Assembly (NCBI GenBank): GCA_947501625.1
Contig: CANMWN010000001.1
Span: 248,001 to 312,000 of the forward strand
Direction of reading: 5' to 3'
Source of the DNA: an uncultured Flavobacteriaceae bacterium
Lineage (GTDB): Bacteria > Bacteroidota > Bacteroidia > Flavobacteriales > Flavobacteriaceae
DNA: 64,000 nucleotides
Shown here piece after piece: positions 27,165-35,708 of the stretch; positions within the stretch are counted from its first letter, which is position 1; every line of letters starts with the position of its first letter. The notes below the pieces were generated by a model. It searched no databases. It was not told the origin of the DNA and saw only the letters and a program-made list of their open reading frames with translations. Position numbers and translations under genes: made by a program.

Positions 27165-28136
27165 TTAATCCAAAGATTGTCCTTCAACCTGAGCCGCTTT
27201 TTGCATCGCTTCAAATTCTTTTGGAGATAAATTTCCGTAGTAAAAGTTTATAGGATTTATACGCTCTTTATTTTTACGTATCTCATAATGTAAATGCGGT
27301 GCTTGAGAACGACCAGTATTACCAACAAAACCAATTAAATCCCCACGTTTTACTCGCTGCCCTTTTTTTACATTATACTTACTCAAATGAGCATACAACG
27401 ACACATATCCAAATCCATGATCAATTCTAATATGCTTTCCAAAACCAGAAGCTCCAGCATCAGCACGAATTACTTTTCCTGGACCAGTAGCATATACAGG
27501 AGTTCCTCTTGGTGCAGTAAAATCCATTCCATAATGTTTCTTACGAGTTTTTAGAAAAGGATCAGTACGCCAACCATAACCTGAAGCCATACGAGTTAAG
27601 TCTTCTGTTTTTACAGGCTGAATTGCTGGTATTGCTGCCAACAATTGTTCCTTATCCTCAGCAAGTTTCACAATTTCATCGAGTGATTTTGATTGGATGT
27701 ATAATTGTTTAGAAAGTACATCCATGTTCTTGGTTATATCAATAATCATTTCAGAATTATCGAATCCTTCTAATGATTTATAGCGATTCACTCCACCAAA
27801 ACCAGCAGTTCTTTGCTCTTCAGGAATTGGACTAATTTCAAAGAAAGTTCTATATATATTATTGTCTCGCTCTTGCAAGTCTTCCAATACTTTTTCAAAC
27901 TGAACAATTCTTTTTTTATGAAGGTCAGAGTTAATTTTTAAAAATTCATTCTCGCGTTTTAACGCTTTTTCATTGGGTGTTTCAAAGAAGTTATATAGCA
28001 CAACAAAACCAACAAACATTGCAAGAATAAATGTTGCTAACCAAAAAAGGAATTTCTTGAAAAACAATCCTTTTTTTGGTTCAATTTTCTTGTATGAAAG
28101 TGTTTCAGAATCGTAGTAGTATTTAACTTTCGCCAT
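27165..28136 (-). CDS. M23-family peptidoglycan endopeptidase, membrane-anchored
   Basis: 323 residues: one N-terminal membrane helix (FLFWLATFILAMFVGFVVLYNFF), a coiled-coil stretch (about 65-110), and a canonical LytM domain (about 180-310) with HYGMDF (His/Asp ligands), the YAHLS segment and the HLHYEI motif (HxH). All zinc ligands are present, unlike the M23 gene at 12966. The family cuts peptide bridges in peptidoglycan and often assists elongation or division. It is 74 nt upstream of the merR gene on the same strand and divergent from alaS. Confidence 0.92.
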   Translation of the reverse strand: MAKVKYYYDSETLSYKKIEPKKGLFFKKFLFWLATFILAMFVGFVVLYNFFETPNEKALKRENEFLKINSDLHKKRIVQFEKVLEDLQERDNNIYRTFFEISPIPEEQRTAGFGGVNRYKSLEGFDNSEMIIDITKNMDVLSKQLYIQSKSLDEIVKLAEDKEQLLAAIPAIQPVKTEDLTRMASGYGWRTDPFLKTRKKHYGMDFTAPRGTPVYATGPGKVIRADAGASGFGKHIRIDHGFGYVSLYAHLSKYNVKKGQRVKRGDLIGFVGNTGRSQAPHLHYEIRKNKERINPINFYYGNLSPKEFEAMQKAAQVEGQSLD

Positions 28137-28150
28137 AAGATTAATTATAC

Positions 28151-28158
28151 TAAATTTG
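28151..28158 (+). promoter_or_regulatory. possible -7 promoter box for alaS
   Basis: TAAATTTG fits TAnnTTTG on the plus strand and lies 114 nt before the alaS ATG, implying a leader of about 100 nt. No -33 element is seen and the M23 gene starts on the other strand 15 nt away, so this is a weak call. Confidence 0.3.
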
Positions 28159-28272
28159 CAATCTAAACGATTTACACTATTGGATTAGTATAAATCTGCA
28201 AAAAACAAATTTACAAAATGTTTCTAAACTGCTTTTGTTTACATGCATTTTTAGAAATAAATTAACATTTTT

Positions 28273-30891
28273 ATGACATCAAAAGAAATACGTCAGCAGT
28301 TTTTAGATTTTTTTAAAAATAAAGAGCATACCATTGTTTCATCAGCACCTTTGGTCTTAAAAAATGACCCAACATTAATGTTTGTCAATGCAGGAATGGT
28401 ACCATTTAAGGAATACTTTTTAGGGCAAAAAAAAGTTGTTGACGCTAGAGTTTCTGATACTCAAAAGTGTTTAAGGGTTTCCGGAAAACATAATGACTTA
28501 GAAGAAGTGGGCATTGATACCTATCATCATACAATGTTTGAAATGTTGGGTAATTGGAGTTTTGGTGATTATTTTAAGAAAGAAGCAATTGCTTGGGCTT
28601 GGGAATTATTAACCGAAGTGTATAAAATTGACAAAAACAATTTATATGTAACTGTTTTTGAGGGCGATAAAGAAGACAACTTAGCATTTGACCAAGAAGC
28701 CTATGATTACTGGAAAGAAATTATTCCAGAAGATAGAATCATAAACGGTAATAAGAAAGACAATTTTTGGGAAATGGGAGCGCAAGGACCTTGTGGACCT
28801 TGTTCTGAAATACATATTGATATACGTTCCAAAGAAGAAAAAGCAAAAGTAGATGGTAAAAGTTTGGTAAATATGGATCATCCTCAAGTAATTGAAGTAT
28901 GGAATCTAGTATTTATGGAATTCAATAGAAAAGCAGATGGCTCGCTAGAAAAATTACCAAACAAGCATGTTGATACTGGAATGGGCTTTGAGCGCTTATG
29001 TATGGTTATTCAAGGTGTGCAATCTAACTATGATAGTGATGTTTTCACACCTATAATTAGAGAAATTGAAACTATTACCAATTCAAAATATAATGCTTCA
29101 GATAAAATTGAAGATGTTGCCATAAGAGTTATTGCAGACCATGTGAGGGCTGTAGCATTTGCTATTGCTGACGGACAACTTCCAAGTAATAATGGCGCTG
29201 GATATGTAATTCGTAGAATATTAAGAAGAGCCATTAGATATGGGTTTACTTTTTTAAAGCAAAAAGACGCTTTTATTTACCGATTAGTATATGTGTTAAG
29301 TAAACAAATGAGTGGAGCATTCCCTGAAATAAAAATTCAAAAACAACTAATTGAGAATGTAATAAAAGAAGAAGAACTTTCATTTTTAAGAACCTTAGAT
29401 CAAGGGTTAAATTTATTAGATACTATTATTTCAAACAATAAATCAGAAAAAATATCAGGCAAAAAGGTATTTGAATTAAAAGATACTTATGGTTTTCCTG
29501 AGGATTTGACTGATTTAATACTTCGTGAAAATAAATTGACTTATAATGAAGATGAGTTTAAGGAAGAATTAGAAAAACAAAAAGACAGAGGTAGAAAAGC
29601 GACTGCAGTTGAAACCGATGATTGGCAAGTATTATATGAAGACGATGAGGAAGAATTTATTGGTTATGACACTTTAGAAGCTACCGTCAAAATTACACGT
29701 TATCGAAAAATAACTTCAAAGAAAGACGGTGAAATGTATCAATTGGTATTCAATATTACTCCTTTTTATCCTGAAGGCGGAGGACAAGTTGGAGACAAAG
29801 GATATTTAGAAGTACCTAATGGCGATGCCATATATATTATAGATACTAAGAAAGAGAACAATTTAATCATTCATTATACAAAGAATTTACCAAAAGATAT
29901 TACAGCAATTTTTAAATTAAAAGTTGATGAAAGGCAACGTTTCAGAACTGAATGTAATCACACTGCTACACATCTTTTACATCAAGCACTACGCAAAATC
30001 TTAGGCACACATGTAGAGCAGAAAGGTTCTGCTGTTCATTCTAAACATTTACGTTTTGATTTTTCACACTTTTCAAAAGTAACTCCTCAACAATTACAAG
30101 AAGTTGAAGATTTTGTAAATGCTAGAATCAATGGTAAAATTCCATTTATAGAAGAACGAAATATTCCAATGGAAACTGCTATTGAAAAGGGAGCAATGGC
30201 TTTATTTGGCGAAAAATATGGAGACACCGTTCGTATGGTTCAATTTGGAAAATCTATAGAATTATGTGGAGGAACACATGTAGAAAACACCAGTGACATA
30301 TGGCAATTTAAAATCACTTCAGAAAGTGCAATTGCATCAGGTATTAGAAGAATTGAAGCAATAACTTCTGATGCCGTAAAAGATTATTATGCCAATCAAG
30401 ACAAAGAATACTCTTTAATAAAATCGGTTTTAAAAAATACACCAAATCCAGTAAAAGCAATTGAGCAATTACAGGATGAAAATGCAGTTTTAAAGAAACA
30501 AATTGAAGGTTTAATGAAAGACAAAGCAAAAAACCTTAAAGAAACTTTAAAGTCTGAAATTGAAAATATCAACGGTATAAATTTCATTGCAAGTAAGATA
30601 GATATTGATCAAAGTTCGGTTAAAGATTTAGCATTTGAATTAGGAAATGAAATTGAGAATTTATTTTTCTTTATAGCAACTTCTCCTGCCAATGACAAAG
30701 CAATGTTGACTTGCTATATCGATAAAAAATTAGCATCTGACAAAAATCTAAATGCTGGACAAATAGTAAGAGAACTTGGAAAATTGATACATGGAGGCGG
30801 TGGAGGTCAACCATTCTTTGCTACAGCTGGAGGAAAAAGTCCTGGAGGAATTCCTAAAGCATTGGAACGTGTGAAAGATTATTTAGTGTAA
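28273..30891 (+). CDS. alaS: alanine--tRNA ligase
   Basis: 872 residues, the normal full length. The class II catalytic core is at the N terminus (motif 2 region [21 protein letters not shown], motif 3 [11 protein letters not shown]), followed by the tRNA-recognition helices, the editing domain ([16 protein letters not shown] and [11 protein letters not shown] supply the zinc-binding His/Cys set) and the C-terminal DHHA1 domain ([14 protein letters not shown]). It charges tRNA-Ala and clears mischarged Ser/Gly. The GSCFA gene starts at the last base of the stop codon. Confidence 0.98.
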   Translation: MTSKEIRQQFLDFFKNKEHTIVSSAPLVLKNDPTLMFVNAGMVPFKEYFLGQKKVVDARVSDTQKCLRVSGKHNDLEEVGIDTYHHTMFEMLGNWSFGDYFKKEAIAWAWELLTEVYKIDKNNLYVTVFEGDKEDNLAFDQEAYDYWKEIIPEDRIINGNKKDNFWEMGAQGPCGPCSEIHIDIRSKEEKAKVDGKSLVNMDHPQVIEVWNLVFMEFNRKADGSLEKLPNKHVDTGMGFERLCMVIQGVQSNYDSDVFTPIIREIETITNSKYNASDKIEDVAIRVIADHVRAVAFAIADGQLPSNNGAGYVIRRILRRAIRYGFTFLKQKDAFIYRLVYVLSKQMSGAFPEIKIQKQLIENVIKEEELSFLRTLDQGLNLLDTIISNNKSEKISGKKVFELKDTYGFPEDLTDLILRENKLTYNEDEFKEELEKQKDRGRKATAVETDDWQVLYEDDEEEFIGYDTLEATVKITRYRKITSKKDGEMYQLVFNITPFYPEGGGQVGDKGYLEVPNGDAIYIIDTKKENNLIIHYTKNLPKDITAIFKLKVDERQRFRTECNHTATHLLHQALRKILGTHVEQKGSAVHSKHLRFDFSHFSKVTPQQLQEVEDFVNARINGKIPFIEERNIPMETAIEKGAMALFGEKYGDTVRMVQFGKSIELCGGTHVENTSDIWQFKITSESAIASGIRRIEAITSDAVKDYYANQDKEYSLIKSVLKNTPNPVKAIEQLQDENAVLKKQIEGLMKDKAKNLKETLKSEIENINGINFIASKIDIDQSSVKDLAFELGNEIENLFFFIATSPANDKAMLTCYIDKKLASDKNLNAGQIVRELGKLIHGGGGGQPFFATAGGKSPGGIPKALERVKDYLV

Positions 30892-31835
30892 TGAGTTTTA
30901 GAACTCAAATACCTGTAATAAAAGTTCATAATCAAATTGATTATGAATCTAAAGTATTATTATTTGGGTCATGCTTTTCAGAAAATATTAGCGGAAAATT
31001 ATCTTATTTTAAATTTCAAAACTTTTCAAATCCGTTTGGAATACTCTTCCATCCTATTGGTATAGAAAATTTGATAACCAATGCTATGAATCAAAAAAAA
31101 TATACTGAAAAAGATATTTTTTTCCATAATGAGCGTTGGCATTCTTTTGACTCACATTCTCAATTAAGCAATGCTTCAAAAGATGAATTACTACAAAATT
31201 TAAACGCTCAAATTGTTTCAACTAATAAGCAACTTGAAGAATGTAGTCATTTAATCATTACACTAGGAACTTCTTGGATTTACAGACATATAGAAAGTAA
31301 TAAAATTGTTGCAAATTGTCATAAAATTCCACAAAAAAAATTCCTCAAAGAGTTATTGAGCATTGATGGTATTTCTTCAAGTTTAGAAGCAATCATTTCT
31401 TTAACCAAAAGCATTAATCCTAAAATTGAAATCATCTTTACAGTTTCTCCTGTTAGACATATTAAAGATGGATTTATTGAAAATTCACTTAGCAAATCAC
31501 ATTTGATTTCAGCAATTCACCAAGTTATTGAGCCTAGATATAACACTCATTATTTTCCTTCTTTTGAAATAATGATGGATGATTTAAGAGATTATCGCTT
31601 TTATAATTACGATATGATTCACCCAAATGAAACTGCCATAAATTATATTTGGGAAAATTTTAAATCTACTTGGATTCATCAAGATTCCAACAAAATTATG
31701 GAGCAAGTAGATACTATTCAAAAAGGATTGGCTCACAAGCCATTTAATGCTAATTCTGAACAGTACCAATCTTTTCTTAAAGGTTTAAAATTGAAAATCA
31801 GCACTTTAAAAAAACAAAATAACATTACTTTCTAA
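30891..31835 (+). CDS. GSCFA-domain protein
   Basis: 314 residues. The signature that names the family is visible near residue 27 (LLFGSCFSENIS); the family belongs to the SGNH/GDSL-like hydrolase fold. Later motifs are TLGTSWIYRH, FTVSPVRHIKDG and the YDMIHPNETAINYIWE block that would supply His. No signal peptide is present. Members are found downstream of alaS in many Bacteroidota, but the substrate is unknown. It overlaps the alaS stop by one base (TAATG), so the two are coupled. Confidence 0.9.
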   Translation: MSFRTQIPVIKVHNQIDYESKVLLFGSCFSENISGKLSYFKFQNFSNPFGILFHPIGIENLITNAMNQKKYTEKDIFFHNERWHSFDSHSQLSNASKDELLQNLNAQIVSTNKQLEECSHLIITLGTSWIYRHIESNKIVANCHKIPQKKFLKELLSIDGISSSLEAIISLTKSINPKIEIIFTVSPVRHIKDGFIENSLSKSHLISAIHQVIEPRYNTHYFPSFEIMMDDLRDYRFYNYDMIHPNETAINYIWENFKSTWIHQDSNKIMEQVDTIQKGLAHKPFNANSEQYQSFLKGLKLKISTLKKQNNITF

Positions 31836-31837
31836 AA

Positions 31838-31886
31838 AATACGAAGTATTACGTATTTCATAACTTCAACATTTCTTTCACTTTTG
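31838..31886 (+). promoter_or_regulatory. inverted repeat plus -7-like box upstream of lipoprotein 31911 (putative NarL-type regulator site 1)
   Basis: AATACG-N8-CGTATT at 31838-31857, then exactly 21 nt, then CACTTTTG at 31879-31886 (7 of the 8 positions allowed by TAnnTTTG). The ATG follows 24 nt later. The same arrangement recurs at 32617 and 39656. No TTTG -33 element is visible, which suits an activator-dependent promoter. Confidence 0.7.
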
Positions 31887-31910
31887 ATATAAACCAAAAC
31901 ATATCAAAAA

Positions 31911-32612
31911 ATGAGAAAAATTTTAGTGTTATTCATTACAATATTATTTATTTCTTGCTCCAACTATGGTGAGAAATTAACTTATAGTGATACTGATGTA
32001 TATTATAAAGATGGTGCAACAAAACAAGAGGCTGAACAACTAGGGAATTACTTAGTTAAATCGGGATTTTCAAGTAAAGGCAAGAAAAAATCCGTACAAC
32101 TTATTAGAGATAACGATTCAAACAATTTAGTTTTTAGAATGGTAGTTGGAGATGGAGTTGTCGATGATCCTTCCAATGATTTTATTTTCAAAACGTTTGC
32201 AACTAGTTTATCAAAATTATACGATAATCAACCAATTGATGTGCATTTATGTAATAACACATTTGAAACTCAAAAAATCTATGCATTTGAAAATGTTCCA
32301 AAATCTATTGATGCCGAAGCCACACAAATTTTATACACCAACAATATAAGTCTTGAAGAAGTAAATAAACTTAAGGATTATCTCATTGAATCTGATTTTG
32401 CAGATACAACTCCTAAAACTGTTGAATTTGACAAAAAAGATGGCTCTTATCTTTTTAGAATGGTTGTGAAAGAAGGGTTTGATAAAAAAGATAGCAATGC
32501 AACTATTCTAAAATACTTTGGACAAAACATTTCAAAAGATGCATTTGATGGCGCTCCATTAATTGTTCATATGTGTAATGACAAACTAGAAACCATAAGG
32601 ATAGTTGAATAA
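31911..32612 (+). CDS. lipoprotein with two tandem homologous domains
   Basis: 233 residues, lipoprotein signal ILFISCSNYG (Cys16). The rest is an internal duplication of about 95 residues: YYKDGATKQEAEQLGNYLVKSGF / FRMVVGDGV / IDVHLCNNTFETQKI and YTNNISLEEVNKLKDYLIESDF / FRMVVKEGF / LIVHMCNDKLETIRI. Each unit has one conserved Cys in the xHxCN motif. Family not recognised. It is preceded by putative regulator site 1 and followed by site 2, so it is probably a separate unit of the same regulon. An envelope-anchored binding protein is a reasonable guess. Confidence 0.75.
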   Translation: MRKILVLFITILFISCSNYGEKLTYSDTDVYYKDGATKQEAEQLGNYLVKSGFSSKGKKKSVQLIRDNDSNNLVFRMVVGDGVVDDPSNDFIFKTFATSLSKLYDNQPIDVHLCNNTFETQKIYAFENVPKSIDAEATQILYTNNISLEEVNKLKDYLIESDFADTTPKTVEFDKKDGSYLFRMVVKEGFDKKDSNATILKYFGQNISKDAFDGAPLIVHMCNDKLETIRIVE

Positions 32613-32616
32613 TCAA

Positions 32617-32665
32617 AATACGATTTTCTTCGTATTGATTCACCTCATTATTTAATAGAAATTTG
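32617..32665 (+). promoter_or_regulatory. inverted repeat plus -7-like box upstream of 32699 (putative NarL-type regulator site 2)
   Basis: AATACG-N8-CGTATT at 32617-32636, a 21-nt gap, then GAAATTTG at 32658-32665 (7 of 8 to TAnnTTTG). The inverted repeat can also fold as a hairpin behind the preceding stop codon, but there is no T-run, so a terminator is unlikely. The next ATG is 33 nt downstream. Confidence 0.7.
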
Positions 32666-32698
32666 AAACAATCAATTAAAACTTAAAAAATAAATATT

Positions 32699-33217
32699 AT
32701 GAAAACTTTAAAAACAATTATTTTATTATTTGCTTTATCAGTATCATTAGTAAACTGTGATAAAGACGACGATGATACTGCAACTGGGAACGTTTCACAA
32801 GGTACTATGACTGCAAAAATTGATGGTACAGATTTTTCTAACTCTCATAATGTAGGACAAGCGACCTTAGCACAATTACCATCACATAACAATATAGTAA
32901 TTCAAGCAAGTAATTCAGACGGAAAATCAATAAATATTATTATAAACAACTATACAGGAACGGGAACATATGAAATCAATTCAAGTGGATTAAATCCTAA
33001 TACGGCCGTTTATACTGAAACTGATATAAGTAATCCTGCAAACACACAAATCTGGCAATCACCTTATCAAAATAGTCCAATAGGAACAGTAAAAATTACT
33101 GTTGAGACTGATGATAATCTTCAAGGCGAATTCAGTTTCAAAGCAAAAAACGCTACTGACAATTCAGAAAAAAATATAACAGAAGGTTTTTTTAATCTTT
33201 CTAAACAAACAACATAA
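32699..33217 (+). CDS. small lipoprotein (DUF6252-like beta protein)
   Basis: 172 residues with a lipoprotein signal (LFALSVSLVNCDKDDDD, Cys20) followed by an acidic linker, as is common for Bacteroidota surface lipoproteins. The mature part is a beta-rich single domain (GTMTAKIDGTDFSN, NNIVIQASNSDGKSINIIIN, QGEFSFKAKNATDNS) resembling the family annotated as DUF6252. No function is known. It is separated by 30 nt from the propeller gene, so the two likely share the promoter at 32617-32665. Confidence 0.75.
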   Translation: MKTLKTIILLFALSVSLVNCDKDDDDTATGNVSQGTMTAKIDGTDFSNSHNVGQATLAQLPSHNNIVIQASNSDGKSINIIINNYTGTGTYEINSSGLNPNTAVYTETDISNPANTQIWQSPYQNSPIGTVKITVETDDNLQGEFSFKAKNATDNSEKNITEGFFNLSKQTT

Positions 33218-33247
33218 GATTATATAATTATTTAAAATAAGACTAAA

Positions 33248-35122
33248 ATGAAATCAATTAAAAACATCTATTTCGTTACATTATCGCTTCTTATTTCAAT
33301 ACAAATAAGCGCGCAAGAAACTCCAGATTTCAAATATGAACTTGGCGCAAAAATCAATGACATGACCTTAACCCAAGGCGGAACAATGGTTGTTGCTACC
33401 AATGATGGTTTAGTAGGAATAAAACCTGGAAAAGAAGGGTTATTATTTAACTTTACTGATTATGGTAAAGTAAAACCAGAAGAATTATTTTTTGTTCCAC
33501 AAGCACCATATGTTATTGTTGGGCAAACAGGATTTGCATCATTATCAACCAAAAAGGCTGTAATTGATTACATGTCAGGTAAAAAATTATTTAGCACCGA
33601 AGATAATGGCTGGAAAATAGTTTACACATGTGATGTAATGATGCCACAAAACAAACTTGTAGTTAGTGGACAAAGAAGGTCAGATGAAAAATATGCGCAA
33701 GCTGTTGCAGTATATGACTTAAATACTGGAGAAGAAGATTATCGTTTCAATTTAAACGATCCTAACAGAGTGGGAATTGCTAAATCATATAATGTTACAG
33801 GAAGGCCATTATTGCTAAAAGAAAAATTAATTATTCCAACAGCGCAAGGTATGGTAGCAAAAAAGGCTCAAACTGGTGAAACATTATGGGAAAACAAAAT
33901 AAAAAATGCCAATTGGTTAGTAAGTAATGAAGACGAAAGTAGCACTTATGCTTTTACCAAATCTGCTAATGGTAAAAACACAAAGATTCACAAAATTAAT
34001 AATGATGGAAGTTCGGCTTGGGCTGATGAAAAGAAAGTAAAAGGAAGTGTCACCAATTTTCAAATTTTAGATCAAGGCTTGGCAGTAGTTAGTGACGTAG
34101 ATAATACTGGGAAAAAAGGTTTGGCAAAACTAGCGTCAGGAAGATCAGAATCAAAAATAACATTGTTGAGTGCTCAAAACGGTGAAGACTTATGGGAAAA
34201 AGCACCAAAAACCAAAGGTTATGTACAGCATTTTTATGTAATGGATGATGGTATATTGTTTGGTATTGCCGAAGGAGGAATCAACAAAATATCATTTGAT
34301 GGGAAAACACTTTTCAAAAAACCTTTAAAAACTGGAGAAGATATTTTGACAATGGCAAAAACACCTCAAGGATTGATTTATATCACTTCGGAAGATGCCA
34401 ATATTGTAAATCTTGAAACTGGAGAGCAAGTATGGAAAAAACCGTTAAAGTATAAACGTGCTGATGCTGTAAGTTCAACTTATGACAGTAAGAATTCGCG
34501 CTATTTAATTAGTGCTGATGAGAAATTATTTGCAATTAATGAAAATTCAGGTGATTTTGAAAACCTTGCAGAATCAAAATTTGATGGAAAAGAAGATCCA
34601 ACAGGAGTTGAAATAAGAGCTAAAGGTATATTATTGACAAGTAGTCAAAATATGATGTTATTAGATTTTGATGGAAAAGAAAACTGGCATGTGTATAATC
34701 GTGCTCCTGGGAAAAGTGCTTTTGGAGTAATTTTAATGGGAATTACTGCTGTAGCAACTGCAACAACTTCTGTAGCAGCATCACATGCAGCAAATCAACA
34801 TAGAAATTCATTAGGTAATTTCACTTCACAAGGTGAAGCCTATAATAATCTTGCTCACGGAATGGCTGCAGCAACTGGAGCATCGGTAGCAGAAATGTTA
34901 AAAAGATTCAAAGCAACATCGGCAACTGAAAATGCACAGTTTGTACTGACAAAACTTGATGATGGAGTTGGTTTAATAAAACTTAATAAAGATACTGGTG
35001 AAAAAGAAAAAGAAATTGTATTGAAAGACAAAAAACCAGTTTATAAAGTTGATGATTTTGGTGGTTATTTGTACTACAAAGCGTCAAATAATACCATTTA
35101 TTCTTATGATTTAACTAAATAA
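33248..35122 (+). CDS. secreted PQQ-type beta-propeller protein with an Ala/Gly-rich insertion
   Basis: 624 residues with a signal peptide (ends ISAQ). Repeated PQQ/BamB-like blades are visible, for example YDLNTGEEDYRFNL, KAQTGETLWENKI, SAQNGEDLWEKAP, NLETGEQVWKKPL and LDFDGKENWHVYN. Between blades, at about residues 490-560, lies a hydrophobic, Ala/Gly/Thr/Ser-rich segment (VILMGITAVATATTSVAAS, GMAAATGASVAEMLKRF) that does not fit a propeller and could insert in a membrane or form a helical hairpin. BamB-like propellers are protein-interaction platforms. It is cotranscribed with 32699 and followed by a strong terminator. Confidence 0.8.
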   Translation: MKSIKNIYFVTLSLLISIQISAQETPDFKYELGAKINDMTLTQGGTMVVATNDGLVGIKPGKEGLLFNFTDYGKVKPEELFFVPQAPYVIVGQTGFASLSTKKAVIDYMSGKKLFSTEDNGWKIVYTCDVMMPQNKLVVSGQRRSDEKYAQAVAVYDLNTGEEDYRFNLNDPNRVGIAKSYNVTGRPLLLKEKLIIPTAQGMVAKKAQTGETLWENKIKNANWLVSNEDESSTYAFTKSANGKNTKIHKINNDGSSAWADEKKVKGSVTNFQILDQGLAVVSDVDNTGKKGLAKLASGRSESKITLLSAQNGEDLWEKAPKTKGYVQHFYVMDDGILFGIAEGGINKISFDGKTLFKKPLKTGEDILTMAKTPQGLIYITSEDANIVNLETGEQVWKKPLKYKRADAVSSTYDSKNSRYLISADEKLFAINENSGDFENLAESKFDGKEDPTGVEIRAKGILLTSSQNMMLLDFDGKENWHVYNRAPGKSAFGVILMGITAVATATTSVAASHAANQHRNSLGNFTSQGEAYNNLAHGMAAATGASVAEMLKRFKATSATENAQFVLTKLDDGVGLIKLNKDTGEKEKEIVLKDKKPVYKVDDFGGYLYYKASNNTIYSYDLTK

Positions 35123-35132
35123 TACTGATCAA

Positions 35133-35168
35133 ACCGAGTAATTCCCCTTAATTATTACTCGGTTTTTT
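35133..35168 (+). terminator. intrinsic terminator after the propeller gene
   Basis: A perfect 10-bp stem (ACCGAGTAAT / ATTACTCGGT) with an 11-nt loop is followed by TTTTT. It starts 10 nt after the propeller stop codon and closes the 32699-35122 unit. Confidence 0.85.
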
Positions 35169-35187
35169 GTATTTTTAAAAGGATTAT

Positions 35188-35697
35188 ATGAATTTACAAT
35201 TAAATCAAATATTAGAAACTTGGACTTTTTCAAACGAACAATGGAAAAAATTTGTTGCAATTGAAAAAAAGAACAAAAAAGAAGATAATATCTATTTTGC
35301 AATTGGAATATTAATTCTCTGCACACCAATGTTAATGGTACTAAGAGGAACAAATTTCATTACAGCATTATTATTTACTTCTCCATTAGCTATTTTAATT
35401 CCTTGGTTGAGGCAGAAATTTGGAAATCCGCATTTAAAAGAGCACAAAGGAGAATCTACTGTGAAAATATTTCCAGATTATTTAATTGTAAACAATAAAA
35501 AAATTGATTTATACGGAAAAAGAAAGTGGATTAAAGACATGAAAATCATTGAAACCTCAGAAAATTTTAAATTATTAGAGTTTACTATTGAATGGAGTAC
35601 TAGAAAAGGAAATACCAATGATGAAACTCGAATTCCTATTCCAAAAAACAAAGAACATAGAGCCAAAGAATTAATTGAATTCTATAGAAATTATTAA
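35188..35697 (+). CDS. hypothetical membrane protein (2 TM)
   Basis: 169 residues, not recognised. A charged N terminus (about 1-33) precedes two close membrane helices (IYFAIGILILCTPMLMVL and FITALLFTSPLAILIPWL), and a soluble C-terminal part of about 100 residues carries the strand motif VKIFPDYLIVNNKKIDLYG, similar in style to bacterial PH-like domains. It begins 20 nt after a terminator hairpin and lies 11 nt before the first MORN gene, so it may be the first gene of that transcript. No promoter box was identified. Confidence 0.7.
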   Translation: MNLQLNQILETWTFSNEQWKKFVAIEKKNKKEDNIYFAIGILILCTPMLMVLRGTNFITALLFTSPLAILIPWLRQKFGNPHLKEHKGESTVKIFPDYLIVNNKKIDLYGKRKWIKDMKIIETSENFKLLEFTIEWSTRKGNTNDETRIPIPKNKEHRAKELIEFYRNY

Positions 35698-35708
35698 AAT
35701 GTAATATC

